Assembly: GCF_000182925.2 (NCBI RefSeq) | Contig: NC_026505.1 | Location: forward strand, 2,542,001-2,606,000 | Source: Neurospora crassa OR74A | Lineage: Eukaryota > Ascomycota > Sordariomycetes > Sordariales > Sordariaceae | DNA: 64,000 nucleotides | Direction of reading: 5' to 3' | Shown here: positions 35,336-48,400 of the stretch, piece after piece | How the letters are laid out: every line of letters starts with the position of its first letter | How positions within the stretch are numbered: the first letter of the stretch is position 1 | Program-made: the position numbers and the translations under genes | Notes under the pieces: model-generated | What the model was told of the DNA's origin: nothing | The model's database searches: none | The model's input: only the letters and a program-made list of their open reading frames with translations

Positions 35336-36276
35336 ATCATCCCTGGCGGAGCTGTGACTGGTGCCTGGGCTTCTATTTGCTCGATCCTGGGTGTTCCCTG
35401 CGAGCCAGAATTCGATGTTCCGTGACCCTTGCTTCGTAGAGTATTATTCGACCCCAAACCGCGCTTCATCATTTTCCCGAGGACTGTGACGAGCTCACAC
35501 GCATCGTTAAACATGTCGTTGTCGATGCCTTCCGTCGCCTCATACACCTCCGAGATGGTTTCCTTTGCGAGTCTTCGGCTAGCCTCGGCATCGTGAACGC
35601 ATTCGTATAGGAAGGCTGCGTATTCTGTCTTGACCGAAAGCCGTAGCGAATGTGATCCCCAAAGGTGCTGTTCCGCGAGCTGGATAGCTTCCTTGAAGCA
35701 TTGCTGGGCCAGTGGTAGGTAGTCCCCGGGCTTCATGAGGAAGGCTGTTGGTGATTGCGGACCAAAACCTGGGGGTGGACCAACGGGCCCCCCCTCAGAT
35801 ATCGACCTTGAAGCACCGTGATCGTATGTGTCATTGCCTTTTGCTACCCTTTTTCCCTTGTCGCTGGCATTCGCTACACTGCTTGTTGACTGGCCTTCCG
35901 GGGTGTTGGTTCCTATCGTTGTAACAGGTGGAGTGTTGTGAAACAAGACGATAATGTGATAGAATGAAGCTAGCAGCTTGTATGCTAGGATTTTGAGTTC
36001 GACATTCTTCTTTAGCGTTGCCGATGGCAGTACATATTGATCGAGCAGTAGTAACCCCTCCCGTGACAACCAGACGATGTGAAGATGAAGGTCTAATGGA
36101 GGATTTCCTGAGCTGCCGTCTTGTCGGCGCTGTTTTCGTGCGGTGATGAGCTGACTCGAGAGGTTTATCGAAAGTCCTAGAATCTTGTACAGGACAGAGG
36201 AAAGCAGGGGGTTTTCACTCTCGACTAGCCGGGCGAGCTTGCCAAGAAACTTTTGGTCGATCTCCGAGGAAGCCAT
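35332..36276 (-). CDS. Divergent fungal 14-3-3-like protein
   Basis: 14-3-3 proteins bind phospho-Ser/Thr partners. This belongs to a divergent filamentous-fungal group rather than the canonical Bmh1/2 type. Single exon, 314 residues. It starts MASSEIDQKFLGKLARLVES. Helical segments ILGLSINLSSQLITARKQRR (about 35-54) and LKILAYKLLASFYHIIVLFH (about 95-114) correspond to the 14-3-3 fold. A Gly/Pro/Ser-rich insert occupies about 115-185. The C-terminal helices (AQQCFKEAIQLAEQHL, then LSVKTEYAAFLYECVHD) resemble the canonical ligand-groove helices. The end, PPGMI, agrees with my recollection of related fungal proteins. The start context is not strong (T at -3). An in-frame TTG extension lies just upstream. 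The stop overlaps a small ORF by ATGA. Confidence 0.85.
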   Translation of the reverse strand: MASSEIDQKFLGKLARLVESENPLLSSVLYKILGLSINLSSQLITARKQRRQDGSSGNPPLDLHLHIVWLSREGLLLLDQYVLPSATLKKNVELKILAYKLLASFYHIIVLFHNTPPVTTIGTNTPEGQSTSSVANASDKGKRVAKGNDTYDHGASRSISEGGPVGPPPGFGPQSPTAFLMKPGDYLPLAQQCFKEAIQLAEQHLWGSHSLRLSVKTEYAAFLYECVHDAEASRRLAKETISEVYEATEGIDNDMFNDACELVTVLGKMMKRGLGSNNTLRSKGHGTSNSGSQGTPRIEQIEAQAPVTAPPGMI

Positions 36277-39200
36277 GAAGTCAAGCGTTCGCAATCGACT
36301 CAACTGATCCTTTCCCTATGATGAAAAAGTAATGAATCCAGCAGTCAAACTGACAGGAGTTGAGCCGTGTCCAAGAATGAAAATGGTGATGAACTCCTGC
36401 TGTTTGTCGACGAGTTGTCCGTTCGCTACCTCGGGGAGGCAAATTGGTCCAATGAAGATGATAAGTTAAACGAGAGACTGCCGAGATAAATTCGATTCGT
36501 GTGTTGCGTCAGTGGTGAATCCTTTTGTTGGCCCCAGCACAAAATCTTGCATGGGGAAAGTTGGTGTATGAGCGCTGAGATGAATGAAGCACTTGGCTCA
36601 AGAGTTTCGGCGGAAGACTGTCAATCAGATATGTATAGTATTCGTGAAGCTGAAACTGGGCACTGTAGCTTTGTTTAGAACTCATCAACCTTGGCATGCT
36701 TGACGAGTTGACTGGACGAAAACTCACCAATATCACACAGAAGAGCAAATTGTACTAGGTCGGAGGGAGGCCACCAAGATAGCAATCTGCCCACCAAAAC
36801 GGGCCAATCAGGAACTTGAGGGCGGCAATGGTGTTAGGAAAGGAGTGAGGCGTCGGTGTGAGGGTAAAAAAAAAGTTGAGGCTCAAGAATGGAGACGGAG
36901 GAGGGCTTTGCGAGTCTGGGGCAGGGCATGGCGACGGTATTGGGTCTTTTTCAAGGAGATGTTTACCAATTGATGTGGCGCGCGCAGTCGTCGTCGCAAT
37001 CAGGTCGCAAACGCCGTCGCGAATAAGCCGGAGGGCCCAGTAGTCACTGGTACCTGTTAGCCCCGGGTTGCTGCAGGGGAAGCCAGAGGTCGACCGGGAC
37101 CCCTTTGCTTTCTTCCAAGAGACGCACAAGGCGGTGTGAACGGACCACCTGTTGGATTTTGATAATGCGCAGCGCAAAACTTGCAAAGTCTCCAGCAGAG
37201 AGGAAGCGAACAGGTTGAAGCCCCAGCAGACGCAGCAAAGCAGCGCCGAAAACAGGCTAACCACGGGCTAGGTAAAGCAGGTCCTGGTTGATGGCAAGGT
37301 ACCCAGTACATGCCTCTCCAGCTGTTCCTGGCAGTCCTGGCCAGCCTGTAGTGTATGTAGGTATGTAGCCTTGAAGGTGGGCCCCCACAAGACCCTGCGA
37401 CGTCAGACGCCCTGTGCCATTTTGGGTTTTTGGCTCCGTCGACGTCCACAGGCAGAGAGCCGACCTGGGTTGGGGGGTTCGGTTGGGCGGCGGTAAGGCT
37501 AACGTCAGTGGACAGCAGTCGACCTAGGATGAAGCAACAGCCGCGGGCGCGGTACCCAATGCTACTGTGATATAACATGAGATGAAAAGCAGATAGCCGC
37601 ACTGGAGGGGGAGACAGCGCTTTGCTGGACGATGTACACACGGACAATTGCGAAGCTCGAGACAAGGGCGACTTTTTTCAGTGCTCCTCCAATTGAGCTA
37701 ACAGGACGGGCGAGCTGGTAACCAACATGGAGATTCATGCTTGGTCGGGGCTGTTGTCCTGTTGCGGCGTACAGAGAGGTAGACGTAGGTACCGTACGGG
37801 GTGCTGCGATGCCGCTACGACTGCGATGCCGATGTGAGCCAACCAGGCCAACCGAACAATGTTGCAGCCTGCAGCGACACTTTGATGGGCAACACTGGAC
37901 GAAGATTCTATGCATGAACGAGCGCGTTGCGGCATGCAAGTTAACTACTGGGACCCCCGCTGTTTAGCGGCACAATCAAAGCTTTCCTTTCAAGCCACGG
38001 GAATCCAGGATCCAGGGGGGGGGTAAAAAGTGAGACCTCGAAGACCAATACGCAAGGAAGGCCGTCAAACTAGTCTCCTCCTCCACGGAGATTGAAGGCG
38101 GCTGGCTCGAAAAAGCAAGGCAGCTCTCGATGAGCCAAGTGACTTCCAGAAGGCAAAGTCGGAATGCGAGAGTGACGGAGGCATATGTCATGCAGAAGCG
38201 GTTGGCGAGCGACGATAGGTCGGCGTTGGAGTGTAGACCTGCCTGATGGAACGAAGTCGTCGAAGGCAGCGGAAGTTGCCCGCAGATGAATGGGGTCTGC
38301 AGGATGAGTTGTCCACCGCAATCATCTGGGTCGGCGCATGATGCCCTGCGTGCGTCTTGATGCCCCAGTGCGGTCGGGGCCCGGTTGGGCAGCCCACTTG
38401 GGTTACCTTACTCGGCGGAGTTTAGTCCCCAGTTCACATTCCGTCAGGGCAAGACACACACCATCGAAGTCTAATGCAGGACAGCGACATCGATTGCGTC
38501 AAGATGGAGTCAGGAAATGCCAGATTGATGGGTGCCCGTTGTGTTGTTGATGGAAGCAGATGGTGCGGAAAGCCGTGTTTGAGATGGGCGTGCGTGGAAG
38601 CCGAAGTGGATGTGATGTGTGAGATTGAAGTTGCCGAGATCTGATCGACGATTCCGTTGAAAACCTAAGAACGGAAAGATAACAACACCGAGAACTAGAG
38701 GTAGTGGTAGGTACCTAAAAGTGAGTGGAACTGCCCTGCCCGTGATGGAAGTGTGGAAGACCACTGCAGGCACCTCCAAGTGCGCACGGGGCGCTAAAAC
38801 ATCCCGTACGACATGCCTTGCCGTCGTACGTTACGGCAACTTACGCGACTTGCGTAACAACCGCCCTGAATGCCTTCTTACGCCTTGCTTAGACAGTACG
38901 GTCCTGAAAATGCCCGCTGCCGGAATACTTTCCAAGGTCATTACATGCCAGAACACCTACATATTTTGAGGATGGTGCACCCGACGGCAACTTGGGTTGG
39001 GTCCGTCGAAGCTGAAAATCTCAAACAGCTGGGGCCTACACTAAAAGCCGGCAAGCGAAATATCAGGATACAACAAGCGCCAGCATACCGGGGTACAAAC
39101 CACAAAGAGCATCTTGTCCCTTCGAAAACCCTTTTTTCTCATTCACATCACAACTGCCGGACGACCTGATCCATCATTCGATGCCCCATCAGACCGAGAA

Positions 39201-41213
39201 CGCACAAACCGCAGAAAAGGGGGACGGATTGATTCTTTGTCTTCCACCATCCTCGTGGCCGCTGCTTGGATGCCACGAGCACCACGAAGCTGCAATGGAA
39301 CTTGTCACCATGTCGCACCCGCACGCTCTGTGTTCTATCTATCCTTCGGACCCATTCCTCGTTACGTGATGTTGGTTATTAGACCAGTGTACAACCTGTG
39401 AGGAACGCAGTCAAGTCTCACTCTGTGCTCCGAGTCCGTGCTAGTACTCCCTCTACCTTCTCTAATTCCCGAAAGTCAAGATTGAGCCACAAGCAACGGT
39501 GCGAGACTTCGGCAGTTGCAATTGGTGCCAGCACACGGGAATGTTCCAAATATTAATACTTATCTGCCATCATCCGCTGCGGCTGCGGGAATACCGACAA
39601 CAGGAAGCATCTCGAGGCTAGCTGCCGGTAGTTTCAGCCAAGTTTGATTTCTCCTGCATCACATTAGCTTCCGCGCATTGACCTTGTACATCATGCTGAA
39701 TGTTAGCCAGATCAAACGACGCTTAATAAGTATGGTGTTCATCATCGGTGGGAGTCATTAAATCAATCAAATCAACACCTTGGCTCCCTCCCCGTGTATG
39801 GACGACTGCGGGCCATGGTTGAGGCTCGACTCCCAAGTTAGGGGCGTCCAAGTCCAACTGCGCCAAGCATCTCCAAATTGACAACCTACTGCTATCAATT
39901 CGACATGTCAATCTGGCTACCAACGTCCAACGGCCTGGTCCATGCCAGGGCGTTAGGCTTTGTCTACGAGTCTGCCTATGTGGCTGCCTAGTTGCATGTC
40001 TACACTACACCAGATGTGCACATCTGCCAAGAATCTATGCCTAGATACAAACGCAGCCCTATCTAGTGTGTGAAGACTTCGAAACCGTTGATCATCAATG
40101 TGCAGATTTCACCGTATACCTATATTTCCTCTGTTTGGAAGCTGTTTCCACCTGTTCGAGGTCCTTCAAACATCTAACACTTGGAGACATTTGGATGCTG
40201 TTTGTCTGTTTCAGGAATGGCTTGAAGAGAGGAAAAGAGTGTTCAACTTGGGGTAGTAGTCGCAATTCAAGCTGAACTAATTAGACCAGAAGTATGTCTG
40301 TCACCGTTGACCTCTTATTTTCCGCGGTCAATGAGTCAGATCTTCACGATGTCGGAAGACTTGCCGAATTGTGTGCGGGCGAGAAGATGGTAGTAGATGC
40401 TTACACGAGTGCGGCTCAGCTTAGACTGGTGATACCGGGATCGCTCAGCCTCTTGGAAACAATCCTAACTCTCTAATATATATAATCGCACGACGGCCCA
40501 GATACTTGGCCTTACGCAACGAGCAACGATCTGTCCAACATCTCAGCTCTGTACAGGCGTGACAGATTGTCGCCACTCTCTCCAGCTTCCACAATTTAGA
40601 AAACATCTCTCATTGTATTGGAAGCGAGGACAACGTATATTCTATATCTCTGTTCATTAAGAACTACGAGAGCGGAGTTGCCGAGTCACGGCAATACCGA
40701 AACTCCTTATATTTAAACTAGTCTAGCCGCACTGTTCTTGGGTGGTCTAGTCTCCATCGATATCGTCATCCTAACTTCATCTCTCACGGACTTATACTAG
40801 ACCAACGACCCTAGACAAAACATTCTACCTCGATTAGACAAGCCACAACCACTTGACCGTCAACAGTCACCAACACCACTTACTCACGATATCATTATAA
40901 AACCTACTGTCTCCAGCATCGCAAAATCGAGAGACCAGTCACAAGTCATCGTATCTCTCGAAATCCAACTCAGTGTCAAGCCACCCATCTCAAACGTCAA
41001 CAACACTCCTGCTTACCGCGTCACTTGCACAATTCCCAAAGCCCGACCGTCTCAAAGCCTACCTCTAGCGAGATCAAATAATTCATCATATCTCTCACGA
41101 GGCCCCCTAGGTTCTACACATCTGCCCTCAGTATCAAAGCAATCATCATCACAAAGCCACAAATAAGAAAAAGAGAAAAGAATAAAGAGAGAGAGAAAAA
41201 AAAAGAGGGGGCA
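36277..41213. other. Intergenic 4.9 kb, no confident gene
   Basis: The first ~500 bases are the promoter/leader of the 14-3-3-like gene; an intron-like end (TCATCATAG) lies just upstream of its start. Frames at 36755-37264, 37057-37665 and 38721-39401 are short, overlapping and domain-free. A 60-codon frame at 40294-40476 is a marginal possibility. 40480-41213 turns A/C-rich with TATA-like elements near 40471 (TATATATAA) and 40708 (TATATTTAAA), consistent with promoter and leader of the small gene at 41214. Confidence 0.5.
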
Positions 41214-41480
41214 ATGTGCCAATACTACGCCCACGTCTTCACCTGCAACCACGTCTCCCTCACCTTTGCCCGCTTCTGTCCCTCCGCCAGCATGATCCAG
41301 ACCCGCTGCGGCGAGCGACAGATCTGGCAGACGATCCGAATGGCCGAGTCTTGTGAGGAGTGTAAGGATGGTGGTGGTAGTAGTAGTAGTAGTAGTGGTT
41401 GGATTGCAGACGGCAGTGGGAGGAGTGTTGGTGGTCATGCGGCTGATACGACGACGGGGTGTACTAGGAAAATGAAGTGA
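41214..41480 (+). CDS. Small conserved Cys/His protein of unknown function
   Basis: 88 residues. The first 50 residues resemble a recurrent small ascomycete family that I know only as uncharacterised: MCQYYAHVFTCNHVSLTFAR, then CGERQIWQTIRM and SCEECK. Cys2, Cys11, His13, Cys22, Cys32, Cys47 and Cys50 are spaced like metal ligands, so zinc binding is a reasonable inference. From residue 51 the protein is Gly/Ser low complexity, partly encoded by an AGT repeat, and family conservation probably ends there. A long A/C-rich leader precedes the ATG. GTGAA pentamer repeats begin at the stop codon, followed by a large microsatellite, so the 3' end may have been altered by repeat expansion. Confidence 0.65.
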   Translation: MCQYYAHVFTCNHVSLTFARFCPSASMIQTRCGERQIWQTIRMAESCEECKDGGGSSSSSSGWIADGSGRSVGGHAADTTTGCTRKMK

Positions 41481-41528
41481 AGTGAAGTGAAGTGGATTGT
41501 CGACGTTTTGAGGTTGTGTCTCAAGGGA

Positions 41529-41536
<8 letters not shown>

Positions 41537-41585
<49 letters not shown>

Positions 41586-41617
41586 AAGGGAGAGAAGGGG
41601 GGGGGGGGGGGGGGGGG
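41537..41617 (+). repeat. (AG)22 microsatellite followed by G21 tract
   Basis: Uninterrupted AG repeat at 41537-41580, a short purine bridge, then 21 consecutive G at 41597-41617. The whole purine strand could form triplex or G-quadruplex structures and will be length-polymorphic. Confidence 0.95.
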
Positions 41618-42592
41618 ATCGGAAGTGCGGTGTCGCTGCTGCTGCTGGTGATTGGTACCTATTTACGATGACTCCGAGTGGACCGAAGGGGGCGAGTCTG
41701 GTCCCGCAGGTTGGGACCTGTTATTTCCTGTTAGAGGTATGTTGGGAACTTGTTATTTCTTGTTATTCAGGGACATGTTGCTCCATTTCGTGAAGTATGG
41801 GAGCAATGTAAGCGTCATGAAGATGCATCTATAAAGTCGGAGTTCCGGGGAGGCTGCAAAATCAATGTCTGTTGGGGCATATACATGTTTTCGAGGCGAG
41901 TGTCTGCATAACGTGATTGTAGGCTTGGATTGATCGTTTCCCAATTGGGGAGGGGCGAAGAGGATTTCTGTCAGTTTGCCCAACTCTGCTAACCAAAAGG
42001 CTGGATATCCAATAGACTTTCTGTTTCATTCTTCTCTGATTGGGGGTGTTTTACCGTGAATTATTAGGTCATAGACTGTCCATTTTCGGGAGTTTTGAAG
42101 TTTGTCATTATCTGTTTCCTATTTCGTTGTCTTCTGCTTACAAGAGATTCGTTCCAGACTTGAAACCAACAGAACAGCCAATCCACTAGATTGTTTTCAA
42201 GCATCAACTAAAAAATAAAAATGAAATAAAATAAAAAAATTTGTCCGCGGGATCATGTGCATTCTGTTCCGGCTGACCAGGGCTAACATCGTGTTCCTCA
42301 GCCCCAGCAGCAATGTTCGTCTACTTTGTAGTACATGTCAGATTCGTCCTCGGATTATTCAAGTTCAATTCCTCGGATTCTGATACATGTCTGCAGGAAG
42401 TGGAGGAGAATTAGCATCATTGCATCGCTTTCAGGATTTGATGTGGCAGCCGGAGTGGTAGCTACGGGGGCATGGGACATCGTGTGCGTCTTCTGTCGAA
42501 ACAGCTTCTGACCCTGTGACCATCTGTTGTTGATGGCTGGGGTGATCACACGGTGGTAACCACATATCGTCCCCAGGCTCTTGGTGGGGACA
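41618..42592. other. Intergenic, 3' flanks
   Basis: No gene is seen. Imperfect tandem echoes occur at 41711-41780 (repeated TTGTTATTTC-like units) and an A-rich stretch at 42207-42240. Confidence 0.5.
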
Positions 42593-44180
42593 TCATATGT
42601 GCTCCTCAATTATAGGATTACCATTGGAGCTATGGCTATCGGGATCGGTGATGTTTTGGTCAAGGTTGGGTTGGCTCGATGATAGTGTGGAACATTCAGC
42701 TTCTTCCGCTACTCAGGTGTCCAAAAAAAAGTCAGTACAGGTTGATTCAAGAAACAGGTGACAATGGTGACTTACGTCTCCTGGAGAAAGGATATTCACC
42801 AGCCTTAACTGACTTCATCTGACCATCCATTCCCTCTGACGAGGAATCATTGTGACGCCATCTCATCGTCGGAGTCTCTCCATGGCCCCCAGAAAGGTTG
42901 AGGCGTTGCTGCTGCAGGTGTAGCTGCCGTACCTGCTGTAGCTGTGGTTGGTACAGGGCCTGCCATCGGGCATTCCACTTGGGCAGAAGCCAGTTCCTGA
43001 CCTGGGAGGTCTGGTCACCGAGTCGGCGCTCCTCCTCCTGGTCCTCAGAATGGTATCGGTGCTGGAGCTGGTTCTGGCCCTGCTCGTCGCCGCAGTCGCC
43101 GCCGCCGCCGCCGTCGTCATTGTCGTCATCATCACTCTTACTGTCATCGTCCTCGGGTGATACATAGCCCATGTCCGACAGACGGATGCGGCCCTCGTCC
43201 TCGTGCTGATTTTGGTGTCGGCTCTCGGAATTTGGGGCACTGCTTCGTCCGTCTCGGTCGGGGAGCCGAAAGCATACCATGTCGTTCTGGATGTCGAGGT
43301 CCTCGCCGTCGTCCTCATCGTCCTCAGGTGATACATGACCCATGTCCGACATAGGTTTGTAGCCCTCGTCCTCGTGCTGGTCTCGGCGTGCTCTCTCGGG
43401 ACTTGTGGTCTTATTTCCGCGTCTGTTCTGTTCAGAGAGCGACAAAGCTCCCAAAGCTGTCCGTGTAGCGTTCACGCACTCCTCCTTGTCTCCCGACGGA
43501 AACGACCCCGGAGGCGTCGGATTTGGTATGAGTTCATGTTGGCGTAAGCGATGATCTTCAGGGGTAGGAGCAGTAGTAGCAGGGGAGGAGAAGCAGGCCT
43601 CATTGATACTCTCTCTTGAAGGGTTATCGGGCTCGAGAGAACTAGGATCTGCAAGCTTAAGTTCCATTGTAGAGGTAGCTTGCGCCTTCGTCATCCTCGC
43701 TCGACCAGCCTTTGTGTCGGGACCCAGATAAGGCCGGCCGGCTTCCCAAGCTGCACATAGAAGCTCCATGTTCTGCACAATAAACGAGATAGCCTCTCTT
43801 AGATCGTGACAAACGCACTGCCACGCATCGTCGACCTTCTTCCTGTCTTCATCGTTGCAGTCAGGATGTCCGAGGACCAAACTTAAAACGTGTCTGATAC
43901 GGGCCAAGAACTCGCCCAGATCGGAGGCGATGAAAGGATCGAAGTCTCGTTTGGCGGCTGTGCAGATTTGGAACACGGTCTCGGGTCGAAGGGCATCTTG
44001 GGAAGAGAGGTCGGAAGGGATACCGGGTACTTCGCTCGGGTGTCGAGAATAGAGGTTGAAAATATTGGCTACTTTATCCATCCTCTGGAGGTTCGGGGGC
44101 AGAAACTCAATGCCTCCGACCCCGCGGGCCAGTAGCAAATGAGCCCTGTAAATGGGATGATATCCCACTCGTATGAGCAT
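42593..44180 (-). CDS. Unknown acidic low-complexity protein with internal duplication
   Basis: Two exons on the minus strand: 44180-42776 and 42708-42593, giving 506 residues. The 67-nt intron has donor GTAAGT, a CTGAC branch and acceptor GAGTAG. Splicing replaces a short run-on end with a 38-residue tail ending IIEEHI. Residues about 34-150 look folded and helical (FQICTAAKRDFDPFIASDLG, then a region with CVCHDLREAISFIVQNMELL). Beyond this it is Ser/Pro/Asp-rich. Two copies of a segment containing QHEDEG, SDMG and VSPEDD lie about 57 residues apart, followed by acidic and Gly runs and a Gln-rich stretch. I recognise no family. ATG 44081 (MDKVANIF) has the better context and is an alternative start. 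A spliced 5' end is also possible. Confidence 0.65.
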
Positions 44181-45437
44181 CTGTTGTCGTTTGTGGCTGC
44201 CTGGCGCCGATGGTCATGATTGTGCTGGTTGAACCGACGAAGAAAAAAAAAGGGAAGAAAAGAAGTGGAAAGGGGAGGGGTAAAAGAGGACAAGGCATAT
44301 ATACCTAGAGGTAGCGTTGAAAGCAAAGGATCAAATGACATCTAGGAAAACTCCATTTCAACAGCCCGCACCTCTCCTTGCACGCGTAGAGGTAGGTAGT
44401 AAAGATGGGATGTATATCTCCCACTTTAGGTAAGTTACCTGTACATATATTCGAACAGACAGCATCCGCCGTTGTCCTACCAGCTTGCTGTACAGATCCG
44501 CCCTCTCGCCGGCAGTCAAAGAGGGTTAGTAGTACATGACCTGAAGACTTTACGGGATACTACGACATCCGCTTACTAGGTAGGCCGGCTCCGGTGTCCA
44601 GGTTACGCAGAATATGCAGAGTCCCTACAGTATAGCTAGTTATTCCAGCGTCTTCATGGAGCCACGGGCAATCATTCACTCACTGAACCGCATTTGTGTG
44701 GTACCGGAGAAACGGCTTCTTGAATGAGATAGTGGGTGAAGTTGCCAATGTTGACGTGATTCATCTTCGTTGAGAAGAGACGGCTGGAAGATCACCGTTG
44801 TCTGTGTTCATTTCACCTTCTGCTTGTATTTTATGTACCCCAATGTGGCGTGTATCTCAATAAGAGGTTAATACCGGAGAAACTCATAAAATTCATGCAT
44901 TACTTCCAAGCCCGGTTCACTTTGTTGTAGGTACCGTAAAGACTCGTGCCATTGGGTTTTAGGTTCCCTGAGATCAGGCATAATCTATAAGCATACTGCA
45001 ACATTTATGCCCACCAGAGATTGTATGCAAGATGGTGATTTTCAATGTCCCCACTCTCCCGCGCCCTTGAAAAGATAGGTGCAAAAAGGTACGACATTCA
45101 AGAATCGAATCGAATTCGTCGGGCATATGTATGTGGGTTTATGCCCGATTTCCCTGGAAGTTGAAAAGCTATGCCCCGAGTTTTTGCGGTAGGCCGAAAT
45201 AATCCACCTCATCTGTGCTTAGAAATCAATCTTCTTTATTTCGGATGCAGCTTCCTTTCGCAAGACTTGTTCATCTGACGACTACCTCTGCGCTACAAGT
45301 ACATGAGGTCCCTCGTAGATCCTTCCAACCAAGTTCCAACTTGCAAATTACTCAACAAAAACCTGATATTTCCTCCTCTCTCAACTTACTCATACTCCCT
45401 CACCAACCATCTCTCCACCCTTTTCTCTCCTCCTTTC
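44181..45437. other. Intergenic 1.26 kb
   Basis: Promoter of the preceding minus-strand gene and 3' flank of the large minus-strand gene. It is CT-rich from 45300 onward on the plus strand. No gene is seen. Confidence 0.55.
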
Positions 45438-48400
45438 TCACCAAGCAGTCTCCATCTCCCACTTCTTCTTATACCGCCATCCAACCTCGTCATCCTCCCA
45501 CCCCTCCACCACTTTCGCCTCCTTCTCCCCCTGCTTCACCTTCTGTCTCAGCAGCTTCGCATCAACGATCCGACCCGTGGCACTCGCAAATTTAGCTTGC
45601 AGCTCGAACCACTTCTCCTTCGAGGCCGAAGAATGATCATACTGCTCGCTCAAAGCGATCAGCACCCAGCAGTCTCTCAAGGTGAAATTGCGGTCAGGCT
45701 TGGGTTGGAGAAGGGGCTGGCGAGAGGACATGGCGCTGAAGACGACCTGTTTGTACAGGGATCGGAGGTCTTCCTCGGAGAGGGTTTTGCACTGCGCGCT
45801 ACGTTGGCCGGGTTGGTATGATGACGGGCCACCGGGCGGCTTCGTGGTGAGGGCAGGTTTGGTGTCCCAGCTGGTGGAGTTCCAGGGCGCGTCGTGGGAA
45901 GGGTATTGGGCCTGAGGAGGTGGGTTGTTGTAAAGTGGGAGAAGGGTAGTTTGTGCGTCACTCTTGGGGGGGTAGCCAGGTGGGTGAGGGGTGGCTGAGT
46001 AAGGGGTTGAAGGGTAGCGACCTGGAGGGCCTGGAGTGACAGGAGGAACTGGAACTGGCGCATAATGTTCAACAACGGGAGGAAAGCCCGAGAGGCCCAT
46101 GGGTGCTACATCTCCATTGTAGCCGGGTAGGTCTCTGACCGTGTGAATGTTAAGGGCGTTCTGGACGTCTCCCTTGTCGGCTTTGTTGTTGGCCGGTTTG
46201 TTGCTATCCCAGGGACCGGTACAGTCCGCGCCCCACGGGGGAGGGTTCTGAAGAAAGGCTGTGAGGCTGTCATTACCGCCGGTTGCCTTGTTGTTGCTGT
46301 TGTCGTTCTTCGAAGTTCCTCCGATCGGGGCGTAATTCCAGCCTCCGTTGTTGCTGGGAGGTTTGCCATAGTTCGAACCTCTCGCGGAGCCTGCGTTGCT
46401 GGGAGGCTTGTTGTTGTCCTTGCCTTGGTTTGAACCTCCGCCCCAGCCACTGTCGCTCGGCGGCTTGGTGCAATCTGCCTTCCAGCCAGTGGCAGCTCCG
46501 AGTCCAGGAGTCCAATCTCCGTTATTGCTGGGCGGCTTGTTACTGGGAGGTTTGTTACTAGGCGGCTTATCATTCCCTTTTGTGCCTCCAGTCCACTCAT
46601 CCTTCGCCGGGTGTTTGAAGCTTGGGGTTGAGACTCGATCTGAGCCTCCACCCCAACCAGTTCCAGTTCCAGCCACAGCATCAGGACCAGAGTTCCAACC
46701 ATATTGCTCTCCGGATGGCTTGTTGTTGAAGTTACCAGGTGAGTTGCGGCCGGCATTGCTGTCCGGCTTTCCGTTGTTGCTGGGAGGTTTCTTCCACATA
46801 TCATAACCGATGTCTGGTTCTTCATCGACACGAGTTAATCCTTGCTTCCAATCTTTGGCAGAAGTAGATCTGGCGGCAGGGCTTCGACCCCTGGTGTTGT
46901 CGGGCGCAATCTCACGTGGGCGGGAATCTGTGGCCGGAGTGGCATGCCAGCCGCCGTCGGGCGTACCCCAACGTCCTTCTTCTTTGGGTGAACTGATCGA
47001 TCCCTTCCAAGCCTCCACTCGCTTGGCCATGCGGCCCCGTTCGCTTTCTGTGGGTGAACCGTAAATCCAACCATCGGGACTGCCGGGGGGCGCAGTGTTG
47101 CTGGGGGGCTTGCTGCCCTGAGGCGGAACAAAATTCTTGGGAACCCAGCCCGAGTTGCTTGGCGGTTTGTAGCCTGGGTTTGGGGCAACACTCCATTCCT
47201 GGTCGGAGCCTGGCCCGGATTTCCAACCTGTGTTGTTGTCGGGTGGTTGATTGCTTTTAGTCGAACCTGCAGCTGAAGGCGGCCTCCAGTTGTTGTCGCT
47301 ACCACCTGTGTTCCAACCCATACCGTCCTCGGGTTGCTTGTTCTGGTTCAACCTGTTAGCCCTGTTCTGTATTCTCAAAGCAAAAACTTCCGCCTCTAAG
47401 CGCTGCATCTTCTCCGCACTGACTCGTTCTTTCAGATCTTTGATCTCCTGATCCTTCATACTCAGCTCTTTTTCCACAGACTTGGCCTTCTCGTCGCCCT
47501 GTTGAGAGCCGCCCCCACGGTTTGAGCCATTGTTGCTAGGCGGCTTGTTGCCATTGTGCGAACCTGAATCCCATCCTCCGCCATTGCTAGGAGGCTTGCC
47601 GTGATTTGAACCTCCGCCCCAGCCACTGTTGCTAGGAGGCTTGGTATTGTTGTTGTTCCCATGATTCGAACTTGAACCCCAGCCTCCAGTGTTGCTAGGC
47701 GGCCTGCCTCCTTGGTTAGAACCTCCGTTATTCCAACCTCCGCTGTCGCTGGGAGGCTTGCTGCCCTGGTTAGAATCTCCGCCCCAATTGCCGTTGTTGC
47801 TGGGTGGTTTGTTGCCGCTGTTGGAACCTGAACCCCAACCTCCATTGTTGCTGGGTGGCTTGCCGTAGTTTGAACCTCTGGCAGAGCCTGCATTGGAGGG
47901 AGGCTTGACGTTGCTGTTGTTCACCTGATTTGAACTTGAACTCCAATTACCGTTGTTGCTAGGCGGCTTGTTGCCTTGGTTCGAGCCCCCGTTTTCCCAA
48001 CCGCCGCTGTTACTGGGAGGCTTATTACCCTGATTCGAACCTGAGCCCCAACCCCCATTGTTGTTTTGAGTTGGACCTGCGTTACCCCAGTCGCCGTTGT
48101 TGCTGGGCGGCTTGTTGCCTTGGTTAGAGCCTTCGCCTCTACCACTGTTGCTCGGAGGCTTGTTGTTGCTGCCGCCGTAATTTGAACCACCGGTATTACA
48201 ACCGCCGTTGTTGCTGGGAGGCTTGGTGTTATTGTTGTTGTTCTTCCCCTGATTTGAACCTGAACCCCAATCGCCGTTGTAGCTGGGCGGCTTGTTGCTA
48301 GGCGGCCTGTTGCCGCTGTTCGAGCCTGAACCGCAGCCGCCATTGTTGCTGGGCGGCTTGTTGCTGGGTGGTTTATTGTCACCTTGGTTCGAACCTCCAT

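Noticed and set aside
40671-40710. tRNA-like GTTGCCGAGTCACGG
   Set aside because: Resembles an A-box but no B-box or acceptor pairing follows.
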